NCBI GenBank assembly: GCA_017311185.1
Contig: JAESUZ010002551.1
Coordinates: forward strand, 1,488,001 to 1,552,000
Length of the DNA: 64,000 nt
Direction: 5' to 3'
Origin: Proteles cristata cristata
Taxonomy: Eukaryota; Chordata; Mammalia; Carnivora; Hyaenidae
This document shows, one piece after another, positions 46,940-57,469 of this stretch (the first letter of the stretch is position 1; the number at the start of each line of letters is the position of its first letter). The notes beneath the pieces were generated by a model. That model saw only the letters and a list, made by a program, of their open reading frames with translations, was not told the DNA's origin and did not search any database. The position numbers and the translations under genes were made by a program.

Positions 46940-47148
46940 GGGGCACCTGGGTGGCTCGGGCGATTGAGTGTCAGATACTTGATTTCAACTCAGGTCATGA
47001 TCCCAGGGTCATGGGATTGAGCCTCACGTTGAGCTGTGCGCTGAATGTGGAGCCTGCATAAAATTCTCTCTCTCCCTTTGCCCCTCTCCTCTGGTCATGC
47101 TCTCTCCTTCTCTTTCTAAAAATAAAAAAATAAAAGAAACAAAAAAAA
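46940..47148 (+). mobile_element. Older CAN-SINE, plus strand
   Basis: ggggcacctgggtggctcgg head, then the carnivore-wide gatcccagggtcatgggatt box instead of the felid ctcgcggttcgtggg, then gagcctgcataaaattctct and an A-rich tail. Same older type as 14422. Confidence 0.88.
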
Positions 47149-48219
47149 TGATAATATAACTACACTGGGAAATTGGCAGGTTGAAAATGATACAAGAGTT
47201 CATCCTCTTCCACCATAATAGAAGGAAACGTTGCTTTCTAGAATTGATAAATCAAGAAACAGCAGTATATTCATACTGTTTCAAGATACTAGAGGACTTC
47301 AAAGAAGAAGACAATTATAATAGGGGTTGCCCTGCAGAGCAGCATGACTGCTCACATAGCTGGTTTCTATTTTAGATATTCCTGTGCCTTTTGTTTTTTA
47401 ACCATTTACATTCAACATATTGAATTTTACAAATATGTTATATGCTAAAAGGGAAACATAATTAGAACACAAATAACTTCAGTAGCATGTGGAAACAGGC
47501 TCAGTGTAAGTTCTGAGCAGGACTGCTAGAGCCAAACTATGGAATTCCATAAAATCATATCCTTCAGGTATCCGCATGGGAGGGAAAGCCCTTAGATTGT
47601 TTTCTGTCCAATCATACCCAGAGAATCCAGTCCCCAAGAATGAGTTGAGCACCTTTTTAAAAGCATTCACCTACCAATTATGAGTTCGACACCTTGTCAA
47701 ACTTCAGAGCCACCGACATGTAGTCAAACCTCTCCAGAATAGCCTCTCCCAGTCTCTACCATAATGACATTCTTTCTCGCACACTGTTTCTCTGGCAGCG
47801 TAATCCTGCGGTTCTGCAGGGACTTTTATCTATGAAAATCACCTGTGCTTCAGAGATGAAATCAATGTGCACTATCTACTTTTGCTAAAATTACTCTATT
47901 TATGGACTTTACAGATATAGTTCTTCAAAAAAAATAATAAACTGGATGTATGTTAGAAAACTAGACATTTTAAAGAGAGGGAAAAAAGAGACCATTTTAG
48001 ATAATGTGCCCAGGGGCCTTACTGTACAAACCGCAGGAAGTAAAGCGGTGGGGTGTGCAGGATGGGGGAAGAAAGGAAGCAACGGGCCAAAGATCCTGAG
48101 ACTCTGAGGTACAGTATGTTTGGTGGTCTCAATAAAGAGTCAGGATGGGGGGGGGGGCTTATTTAGAGATTAGATGTGAGATAATTTGGGGATAATGTAA
48201 ATGGACAGCTAGCAGCAGA
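47149..48219. other. Unassigned DNA
   Basis: No mobile element or gene recognised. A G-rich run occurs at 48146-48157. The 64-codon plus frame at 47181-47375 has no recognised domain. Confidence 0.35.
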
Positions 48220-48550
48220 TCATATAGACTCCTGTTGGGCAGAGTAAAGACTGAGTTTTTCTCTAAAGAACAGGGAAATAGTGGAGATTTTTGAGCAGAA
48301 TGACACATCCCTGGTCACGTGGGCTACTGAGTTGACATTATCCGTAAATGTGCAAAAGCAAAAGCAGGGAAATCAGGGCTGGTGATGAGAAAGAGATAAA
48401 TTCTGGTTTCACTTTAAAGATAGAGCTGATAGTGGAGAAAAAGAGTCATGCAATACATCAAAAATTTCAGAGTAAAAACTGGAAAAATGGGGTTGCCATC
48501 TACTGAGATGTGGAAGACACAGGAGAGAAAGGTCTTGGAGGGGTCATGTC
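48220..48550 (+). repeat. Ancient mammalian interspersed repeat, class unresolved
   Basis: gcagatcatatagactcctg, tttttgagcagaatgacaca, ggttgccatctactgagatg and tggaagacacaggagagaaa follow the order of a widespread old mammalian repeat with a ttttgagcagaggagtgaca core. I cannot name the family with confidence. Confidence 0.45.
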
Positions 48551-48619
48551 AGGAGGTCAGAAGGATCTGACTAGCACAAGTCTTTCTAGGTAAAATGAGA
48601 TCATATTCCTATTTCCACC

Positions 48620-48980
48620 AATGTGGAAATTTCCACCAAAGTGAATCAAAACATGTTTCTTTTTTTGGTAGATGAAAACATGACCATTTTTAGAGTTGCT
48701 TACTATGTCCATCTCTGGAGTACGCCTCTCCTGTCCCAACAGTGTACTTTAGGAGAATCTACCTGTAATATAGCAATCAGGCATGCAAATAAGCAGCTCA
48801 TTTATTTTGGTCCTGGGAAAATATCATTAATCAAATTTATGAATGCAATGAAATCACTTCTTCCATGTTTATTAAAAGTCATTATGAAAATGTTATCTCT
48901 GGGCTCAGCTGACAGTTTTAAACTTAATGTGGCTTTTAATCAATGGCAACGAAATCAATTATGTCTCCACTGGGCACCTT
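48620..48980. promoter_or_regulatory. Candidate conserved regulatory element
   Basis: Unique, non-repeat DNA dense in transcription-factor-like words: a perfect POU octamer ATGCAAAT (48783-48790), attaatcaaat (48826-48836), E-box CAGCTG overlapping TGACAG (48906-48915) and ttaatcaatgg (48937-48947). A 119-codon plus frame (48623-48982) spans the block but matches no known domain. Motif words alone are weak evidence; the case rests on their density in a repeat-free interval. Confidence 0.3.
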
Positions 48981-49114
48981 AAGGAAGGTAAATTACTACC
49001 AATCAAAAGTTTTTTCCTTAAATTTATATTCTCAGAGATATACATTTTTTAAGAAAAAAGGAAACTAGAGCCTTAAAGGAAGAAATGAGAACCAAGGTTT
49101 CCATAGAGGTAGTG

Positions 49115-49235
49115 CTGTGTAGAAGAAAGGCCCCTCACGTAGGAAGGAAAAAAGCAATCTGAGTTCCAGGCTCTGCTATATACTGGCAGTGTGATCTTTT
49201 AGAAAGTCACCAGCATCTCTTGAACAGCAGATATT
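49115..49235 (+). repeat. MIR fragment
   Basis: aatctgagttccaggctctg, ctatatactggcagtgtgat and cttttagaaagtcaccagca keep the order of the MIR core. Confidence 0.7.
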
Positions 49236-50753
49236 CAATCTTTACAGTGCCTTCTTGGAGCTTTCAATAACATATAGATATAACATGGTGTTCATCTTTT
49301 AAATTACATGCAAACGTTTTCACAGACACAGGTAATTACTTGCATTGTTATCACAGAACCTATCGCTTTAGTTACTCTTTCACATATGATTGCTTGCTTA
49401 GTGCCAATCAAACTTTGAACAGATCTTCATTTGCTTGGGAAATTCAGGTATGTTATCAAGATAGACGGATGGATAGGTGAATGGACAGATCGATGAAGCA
49501 ACCAAATGTTGGTGTGGACTAAAACTGCTTTATAAATTTTAAAGTGCTAGTCCAGTGTTGACATTGAGTATTTAAGTGAAGTATCCACCTGCCTTCATAA
49601 TGTATGTTTACTTCTCCACCATAATGGGAGACAATAGATTTTAGATTTTAAAGAGGTCTTGACAAAGCATTAGTTTAATTAACCCCAGACTACACTGCTA
49701 TTTTATGAAAAAACTTAATATGCTTGCCTATTCCCTTTCCCAAATTATATCCAGCCATAGTCCTCAGTACTTACCATGAGAGCATAAACAATATGATTAA
49801 ATGAGAACATTAAGATTCTTCAATAATAAAATAGAAGTAAATATATGTCTGCCCCAATCTAAACATAGTCCTAATTAGGAAGAAATTAGAGTAAAAACAA
49901 AAATAGAAATTGTCTTATAATTCACAGCCAAAACATTTAAATCTTATTGTCCTTATGAGTTAAAATCACTAAGAAACTAGTAGTCCATGATTAATCTTCT
50001 TCAATTTCTTATTCTACCCAAGCTCAAGTTTGAGTTCTTGATGCTAGGGAGAAGCAGCTTCCAGCAGCTCCAGCCTTGATAATTCTTTTGGAAATTCAAG
50101 AATTCATGAGATGTCTTTTTAAAAGGCCTTATAATAGGACATATAAGATTATCACAGGATTTTCTCATATCCCATGAAATTTAGAAAAAAAATATATTAC
50201 CCAGCTCCTAACAGTTATCTCTGACAAAATTATGCTTCCAAATATAGTACTCAATAATGCCAAATATCAAGGTAGCGCCTCATTGGTATCTGAGGGAAGG
50301 AATGTGGATAGAGAGAATCTTGTTGTCAGACTGGCCAAAGTGCTACTCAGTCCTTGAGAGCTGCTCAGAATCGACAACCTGTGGGAGTAAACTCAGTTCC
50401 ACCAGAAGGGTAATGATAGCAGAGAGGAGGGGGGACCATCCAATTACACCAGTCCCATCCTCAAGTTGTTCTTCCCGTATGTTTGTTGTCTCAATGTTTG
50501 GAAACCTGCAATAGAAGCAGGCTCAGACATTTTAGGACCATTTCTTCCCAGCCCATATACTCAAACCTTTCCAACTTTCATTCTCATTCATCCTTTGAGC
50601 TTTACATTTCTTACGCCCCAGTGTTGACAGTGTTGAACTGTTTTTAAACACTGAAGTGTTTAATGCCTTGTAATGGACATTTTCATCTCTATGTGTCATT
50701 AACTGTTTCTACTGCCTCTTCTTATAGAACACTTAGTTTTAAATCTGCCCATT
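49236..50753. other. Long unassigned stretch
   Basis: About 1.5 kb, largely unique and AT-rich. A more GC-balanced part at 50240-50520 has open frames on both strands (plus 50257-50514, 85 codons); neither is recognisable. A GATG-type short repeat lies near 49465-49497. Confidence 0.35.
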
Positions 50754-50767
50754 AAGATAGGATTCTT

Positions 50768-50983
50768 TTTTTTTTTTAATGTTTTATTTATTTCTAGGAG
50801 AGAGAGAAAGACAGCATGAGCAGGGGAGGGTCAGAGAGAGAGGGAGTCACAGACTGAAACAGGCTCCAGGCTCTGAGCTGGCAGTCAGCACAGAGCCCCA
50901 CACGGGGCACGAACCCACGAACCGCGAGATCATGACCTAAGCGAAACTCGGACACTTAACTGACTAAGCCACCCAGGCGCCCC
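50768..50983 (-). mobile_element. Young-type felid CAN-SINE, minus strand, with TSD
   Basis: gggagtcacagactgaaaca, ctggcagtcagcacagagcc, catgacctaagcgaaactcg and taagccacccaggcgcccc are the young-group markers in antisense. A TSD of 14 bp, aagataggattctt at 50754-50767, recurs at 50984-50997 with one mismatch. Confidence 0.95.
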
Positions 50984-51084
50984 AAGACAGGATTCTTCTC
51001 CAAAGTTGATTCAAATGAATAATCATTATCACGATCTTTGTATTCAGTTTGCTATTAATATTCATGCCCTGTTCTTGGTAGCCA

Positions 51085-52016
51085 AGGGAGAAACAGTAGA
51101 GCTTCTCAAAGCACTGTCATTCACCTCACACCTGTTAGAGTGGCTAGATCAAGAAGACAAGCAAGAAGAGGTACTGGCGAGGATATGGAGAAAAGGGAAA
51201 ACTTGGGCACCGTTGATGGGAATGTAAATGGATACAGCCACTATCAAAAACATTATGCAGGTTCCTCAAAAAATTAAAAAGAGAATTACCATATAATCCA
51301 GCAATTCCACTGCTGGGTATTTATCCAAAAAAAAAATGAAAACAATGATTCAAAAAAATATTTGTACCCCCATGTTCATTGCAGAGTTACTGACAAGAGT
51401 CAAAATATGGAAACGATCTCAGTGCCCACAGGTAGGCGAATGGATAAAGAAGATGTCACAAATAGATGATAGATTAGATAGATGTTAGTTAGATAACAGA
51501 TAGATAGGTAGATATAATAGAATACTGTTCACCTATTAAAAAAAGAATGGAATCTTGCCATTTATGACAACATGGGTGGACCTTGAGGGCATTATGCTAA
51601 GTGAAATAAATCAGTCAGGCAAAGGAAAATATTATATCACTTATATGTAGAATATATGTAAAAGAAAAAACTCAGATAGACTGGTAGTTATCAGAGGATG
51701 GGGGTTCGGTGGGCTAAATGGGTGAAGGTGGTCAAAAGATACAAATTTTCAGTTATAAAATAAATAAATCATGGGAATGTAATATATAGCACGGTAACTA
51801 TATGTTAATAATACTATACTGCATTTTGGAAATATACTAAGAGAGTAGAACTTAAAAGTCCTCATCACAAGAAAGAAAATGTATAACTATGCGTGGAGAG
51901 GAATGGTATAACTAGACTTATTGTGATCATTGTGCAATGTATACAAATGCCAAATCACTACTTTATATACCTGAAATTAATGTTATATGCCAATTATACC
52001 TCAGTTTAAAAAAAAG
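51085..52016 (+). mobile_element. Old L1 3' region
   Basis: ORF2 C-terminal landmarks (aagaggtactggcgaggata, ttgatgggaatgtaaatgga, ccagcaattccactgctggg, caacatgggtggaccttgag) run into an old L1 3' UTR (ggtagttatcagaggatggg, attatacctcagtttaaaaa). ORF2 is broken throughout. A GATA microsatellite has grown at 51462-51517. Confidence 0.88.
51462..51517. repeat. (GATA)n-like microsatellite
   Basis: Imperfect agat/gata units inside the old L1 copy. Confidence 0.85.
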
Positions 52017-52079
52017 GTCATGCCTAGCATTTCCCTTTGCAATTGCCCAAAGGCTCGTATGACATTGTAACCATTTAAT

Positions 52080-52720
52080 TTTTTTCAATAAACTTTTTTT
52101 GAGTTTTAAATTAAAGAAAACTTGCAAAGAAAGCACAGAGTTTCCATATACTCACACACAGTTTCCCCTACAATTAATCTCTTATATTAGTCTGGTACAT
52201 TTTTCAAAAATAATTAATCAATATTAATACATTATCTAAAGTCCACGCTTTATTTAAATGTCTTTAGTTTATACCTCATGTCATTTTTCTGTTTCATACC
52301 CCCATTCGGGATACCACCTTACATTTAGTCTCAAGTGTCCTCAGTCTCTGCCTACCTACAATAGTTTCTGACTTTCCTTGTTTTTGATGACCTTGACTGT
52401 TTTAAGGAGTACCAGTCACAATTCAATTGCTTAAGTTGGTTTCTTTCTCTATTTGATGGACTAGTGGTGGTTGCTGAATGTAAGTGGTTTCTCCCCATTT
52501 ACTTTCATTGTGGTTTTAATTGAGAAGCTAATTTTTCTACTATACTTGTGCAGATTGTATTGTCTGGAGCTTCCTACATTGAAGGAGCTAAAATCAGCAA
52601 GCCTGGGTCTCCTCAAAGCATTTTGTCCATTTTTTCTTCTTCTGTTGCCCTAACCCTTGGAACTGCTCTTGTTAGACGGACATAGAGACAAAGCTTCACG
52701 TGTCATTGTTCTGTCTCGTT
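52080..52720 (-). mobile_element. Ancient mammalian repeat, L1-like (tentative)
   Basis: cttgcaaagaaagcacagag, tttccatatactcacacaca, tttttgatgaccttgactgt and ttttaaggagtaccagtcac recall a common old mammalian repeat that carries …accttgactttttgaagagtccagg…. Only part is aligned by eye, and strand and family are uncertain. Confidence 0.4.
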
Positions 52721-54531
52721 TTTGTTGTGCCTGCCTGTAGAATTCAAATTCCGTACATTTCTCAAGCATATTCCCTTAGGAAAACGGGAATTTCTGACTG
52801 TTCCCTTGGGGTTACTCACCTACTAATAACTTGAATATTTTGCACTAATCTCCCTAATTTCTACTTTTAAGTGTGCCCCAAATTCCTTGTAACCATATGG
52901 CAGAATCATCCTAACATTACAAGTATCTCTACTCAGTTATTCTTACAAGTGATACTCTCTCTTCAACTTGAAGAAAGAATCTTCTATAGGGCAGTTAGGC
53001 TTAGGTTCACACTTTTTCTTTTGTATCTGACTCTCCTGGCCTTTGAGATGTCATTTTCTCTTCAGATCCACCTCGTCTGACAGCTAAAATATCCACTTTT
53101 CTAATAAGCAACTTCCTTTCTCCAGCTTACTCAGCCAGCCTTCCTTCATTTTAAATGATTCCAGTTACTTCTTAATTGCCTGAAAAAAGAGGTTTGACTT
53201 TCAGAGTTAAAAAATACAACTCCTTTTAATTGTCTTCTTTGACTGTAGGTTTACAACTTAACTTTTGAGCTGTATCTTTACCTTATGCCAACAGGATAAC
53301 ATATTCTGTGCATGAAAAGGGCTTCCATCTATTTTTAGCTATTCATTCAGAAAAATCTACCACACTTCTCTGGAAAACCCATAACTGGGGCTGTGAAATC
53401 AAGATCTACAGTGAAAGTTTATTCAGTTAACAAATCTCAAGCCAATTGAAACCACATACGTTATTCTTTTCAAACTTTTCTTTCTTGGCCTTGAAGACAG
53501 GTGACATGACATAAAAATGAACAGAACAGGAGTCAGTGGGTCTAGCACTGCCTACACCACTGTGGCACAAATTGTACCAATCATGAACCCCCATGGAGTC
53601 CCATAGAATATGCAAACCCCAGCTCCCTTGCACTTTAAAGGCAATAAATACTGTTACTGCTTCCAAGGTCAAAAAGGACTAATCTCAACTTCACTTCACC
53701 TGACATACCAGACCAATCCGTGCCTATGAATTTCAAGGTCTTGCCATCATAGTCTTACCTAAAGGTATCTACATCCGGGAAAGCAGAGGTCACCTGTTTT
53801 TAGCTAGAGTGTGTCTAAAAGACACAGGCATTCGCAATCTTGCCTAAATAAAAACTGTCACTTTCTTGGGACAAAGTTGTTAGATGCTTCAGGGACCCAT
53901 CAAAGTCAAAATCCCACCTGGCCAATTTACAAAAGCCTGAGGCTTAATGCCACCCGCCCAGGGTGAATGAGCTAAAACCCAATAATAAAATTGTAAAAAG
54001 CAGCCATATGGCATGCTATAGGGAGTTACCACCTACTGAAGTTAAAATACCATGACTCCCACCTCTATTCATGCCTGGTAAGCTAAAGCCCAAAGCCACC
54101 CTCTTGGATCATTTAGGGCCTTGCTTTTGAAAGATACCTCTGTCTCCACAATTCTCTTTTTTCTTAACGTCTTCTCCTTAACTATTGTCAAGGTGTCTTG
54201 TCAATTGTACAAGACTCTGGGGGTTTCAGATTTCATATATAATGATCTCCTCCCCCAACCATGGAAGTTCAGAACCAACTGAGAACTGATCAGAAACTCA
54301 GAGGATGGAGATGCTCTCTTTATTACTGAGGAAACTGTTGGGATAACAACTTACTGATGTAGCCATAATACATTCCTAATACTGCACCCCACAGTTAGGC
54401 CATCTACCATATGTTAGGGAGAAAAACATAATACTATAGTTCATCTAATAAAAAACACCAGGCTTGTAAGGTATGCCACTATTTTATGCACCACTGAGAA
54501 ATGAGCCCTATCATTTAGACTAGGATCTATG
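52721..54531. other. Long unassigned stretch
   Basis: About 1.8 kb with no repeat I can name and no supported gene. The part at 53820-54200 has more C and cctaaataaaaactgtcact plus a string of ccc blocks, which could be a worn LTR-type repeat. No retroviral coding motif is visible. Confidence 0.35.
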
Positions 54532-54560
54532 ATTAATTATATCTATATCTATATCTGTAT

Positions 54561-54762
54561 TTAATGTTTATTTATTTTTGAGAGAGACAGAGACAGTGTG
54601 AGAGGGGAGGGCCAGAGAGAGAGGGAGACACAGAATCTGAAGCAGGGTCCAGGCTCTGAGCTGTCAGCTCAGAGCCCAACACAGGGCTTGAACTCACAAA
54701 CGGGGAGATCATGACCTGAGCTGAAGTCAGATGCTCAGCCGACTGAGCCACCCACGCACCCC
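54561..54762 (-). mobile_element. Felid CAN-SINE, minus strand
   Basis: ttaatgtttatttatttttg through gactgagccacccacgcacc. It abuts an (ATATCT)n short repeat at 54532-54557 that probably grew from the insertion's tail. Confidence 0.93.
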
Positions 54763-54820
54763 AAATCGTAAGGTTCATATTTATTCAGAGATGCCAAGGT
54801 CTTTAAAAATGTGTCTTAGA

Positions 54821-55032
54821 GGGGGCACCTGGGTGGCTTAGTCGGTTAGGCATCCGACTTTCGCTTAGGTCATGATCTCACAGTTCGTGGGTTCGAGCCC
54901 CGTGTCGGGCTCTGTGCTAACTGCCAGCTCAGAGCCTGGAGCCTATTTCAGAGTCTGTGTCTCCCTCTCTCTCTGACCCTCTCCTGCTCACGCTGTCTCT
55001 CTCTCTCCTAGAAATAAATAAAAATATGTTTT
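54821..55032 (+). mobile_element. Young-type felid CAN-SINE, plus strand, with TSD
   Basis: Young-group head and ctaactgccagctcagagcc, but tttcagagtctgtgtctccc combines wording from both groups. An exact 15-bp TSD, aaaatgtgtcttaga, lies at 54806-54820 and 55033-55047. Confidence 0.95.
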
Positions 55033-55047
55033 AAAATGTGTCTTAGA

Positions 55048-55387
55048 ACTGAAGAAATATAAAACAGAATCACTACAAGCAGGCAAATCCCACACAAAGT
55101 AAGTATGGAGAAGCAGTTAATCTGCACAAGCCCTTTTCATTCTCCCCCAGAATGTTAGTTTGATGATTGACTCCTCCCCTGGGGACCTGAGAAAGAGGGG
55201 AGAAAGGCCAGGCAGTGCTATCCTAATTCTTGAGTGCTTGGAAATACGAAAAAAGGAGAAAGGAAGTTCCCTCATTCAATCAAAAATTGAGGTTCTATTT
55301 TTTAAAATTTGCAACAGTATAAAGATGATACCAAAAGTCATTTCTAAAACCTAAATATGAAGACAACTTTTTCTTCATAGAAGGTCT
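55048..55387. other. No feature recognised
   Basis: A 64-codon plus frame (55160-55354) shows no domain. No repeat recognised. Confidence 0.35.
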
Positions 55388-55465
55388 GGGTCCTCTGCCT
55401 CCCTTTCTCTATCTGCCCCTCCCCCCCTCAAAAATAAATAGACATTTAAAAGAAAAAACAGAAAA
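55388..55465 (+). mobile_element. CAN-SINE 3' fragment
   Basis: ggtcctctgcctccctttct, atctgcccctccccccctca and aaaataaatagacatttaaa correspond to the last third of the felid SINE; the head is absent. Confidence 0.75.
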
Positions 55466-55949
55466 AAGTTCTACAGAAAAAATATCTAAGTTTAAAATTA
55501 ACAATGATTTTAAGAATTGAAAGATATATTATGAGGTAAAAAGTTCAACTCTAAGAAAATAATGAAAGCATAGTAAACATTTTGAAATTACTATTTGCAA
55601 TTTGCAAACACTGAGCCAACATTGCATATGATCAATGGAAACAGGATCAGGAACTTGATTTTACCAGAACAACACCATTTCATGTTTGGTCTCGTAAGCT
55701 TAATCGGTCTTGACTGTTTATCTGAATGGTCTCATGGTAACTTTCCTTTTAAATCAGAGATATTGAAGTTTTAGTCTTTACAGCAAAAACAGATTGCTCA
55801 TTTTCTACTTTATATTGATTAAAAGCATGCTTGCACAGCATCGTGGATAAAGGGACACTGAGGAGCCTGGTGAAAATGACCACTGAAAGCAAAGTAATAA
55901 CTGAATTATGGAGCCTGAACGCCTCAGAAGTTACATAAAGGCAATATCT
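55466..55949. other. No feature recognised
   Basis: AT-rich DNA. The 83-codon minus frame (55749-56000) partly overlaps the MIR and appears fortuitous. Confidence 0.35.
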
Positions 55950-56160
55950 CGTGGCTGTTAAGGGCATCATCTCTGGACTCCAACAGACCTGAGCTTTCAT
56001 TTTGACTCCACTACTTACGATGTGGCAAGTTATTTAACTCCCTTCACCTTCTTCAACTATAAAAAGTAAGAATAATTCCTTCCTCTCAGGGCTGTATGAA
56101 TTAGGAGGCAATGTATATATACCACTAACATAGAGCCTGGTCCACAGAAAATGGTCAAAA
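55950..56160 (+). repeat. MIR element, near full length
   Basis: gtggctgttaagggcatcat, ctctggactccaacagacct, tgactccactacttacgatg, tggcaagttatttaactccc, ctcagggctgtatgaattag and acatagagcctggtccacag follow the complete MIR order. Confidence 0.9.
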
Positions 56161-56744
56161 TATAGAAATTCTTATTTTTTACATGGGAGCATACACAATA
56201 CAGATCCAGTTCTCACACAGGATGAATACTGCATTTCCACCATAGGAGTTCTAGGTGTAGTTCAATAGTTATGTCAAGTTCACTGCCTTCTGGTCACAGG
56301 TTAGAATGGTATCTCTAGCCCTCTTGTGGTTGCTGAGATTAGTTCTGCCCAGTGAGCTGAAAGTAGAATTTATGCACGTTTTTCCGTAGACAGAGCATTT
56401 AAGTGTTGCTGTGAGACCCGCTAGATTTTTCTTTTTCTTTCTCCAAACTGGCAATGCTCTGCAGGGTAGTCGCTCCATCAGCCTGCGTCCCAAAGTAAAC
56501 ACAACATAAAACAGAACTCCTAGTCAACCCTAGTTCAACAGATAGCATTAGTGTTGCTTTAAACCCATGAGATTTGGGGAGTATTATTATTGCTGCCTAA
56601 TTTAGTCAATCCTGACAAATACCCCTAGTTAATCTCATCTCTAAGAACCACATGTTTTCATAATTACATTATCACAATATCGATTTGTATATGTCCTATA
56701 TCATCTTTTTATGTTTATAATAAAGCAGGTTGTTGGCAAGAGTA
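56161..56744. other. No feature recognised
   Basis: Mixed unique DNA; the 77-codon minus frame (56269-56502) has no known domain. Confidence 0.35.
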
Positions 56745-56860
56745 TTGAAGTTCACTCATTCAACAAACAGGTTCCAGGCACCGCACTGGGTTCCAAGTAA
56801 AGAACACTGAACAAGTAGACACGGTACCTTTCCTCATAGTTTACTGCGAAGATGATTGGA
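56745..56860 (+). repeat. Ancient L2/MIR-class repeat (tentative)
   Basis: ttcactcattcaacaaacag, gttccaggcaccgcactggg, gaacactgaacaagtagaca and acctttcctcatagtttact keep the order of an old mammalian repeat with attcaacaaatatttattga…tgccaggcactg…. Confidence 0.6.
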
Positions 56861-57261
56861 TCATGTGAGTAAGAAGAGATCATGGATACTAACTAAAAAC
56901 TCTTCCTAAGATTTTGGACTAATTTTTTAATTTTAGATCATGTAGCAATCTATTACATACTCCAAATCATTATATTCACAGTGGATTTATAATCCCACTG
57001 ATTTCCAAGGTATCCAAAACTCTTGGTAAGAGTAACACTCCTTTAAAATGAAAATTACCCAGGAGAGGTAATCATTACCAGGTAAAGTCCTAAGTAGGGA
57101 TGACTACATTTAATTATTTTTATAAATTAAAAAACTACTGAAGACTATAGCCCTGTGGAAAAATTAAACTCAGCGTATCAGAATTTTGAGGGGGAATAAA
57201 GCTATAAGAAACAACCTCCATATAGAATACAATCCAGTGAATAGGGAGTAACTAAAGGCAG
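56861..57261. other. No feature recognised
   Basis: AT-rich sequence without a recognisable element. Confidence 0.35.
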
Positions 57262-57410
57262 GGTAGAGTATTGGAATAGATGCTGGATTAAAAATCAATT
57301 CACTTGATTAAAGTTCTGGCTTTATTATTCATTGGCTGTATGACCTAGAATAAGTCACTTCACTTTTCTTAGTATTAGAAACCTCATCCAGAAAATGTGG
57401 ACAAAGGGAT
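57262..57410 (+). repeat. MIR element
   Basis: gagtattggaatagatgctg, gttctggctttattattcat, ttggctgtatgacctagaat, aagtcacttcacttttctta and aacctcatccagaaaatgtg preserve the MIR core. The large L1 begins about 60 bp downstream. Confidence 0.85.
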
Positions 57411-57469
57411 TTTTTTTTTAACTACAAAGGTTAGGGCAAAAACTAGAAGCAAAGCCATTTTGAAAACCC

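Noticed and set aside
50343..50505. Minus-strand open frame of about 53 codons behind a good-looking acceptor (cttctattgcag)
   Set aside because: The frame ends in a stop with no convincing donor before it, and the peptide resembles nothing known. A lone acceptor plus a short frame is common by chance.
53820..54200. Possible worn LTR of an endogenous retrovirus
   Set aside because: No paired LTR, primer-binding site or gag/pol-like frame is visible; composition alone is not enough.
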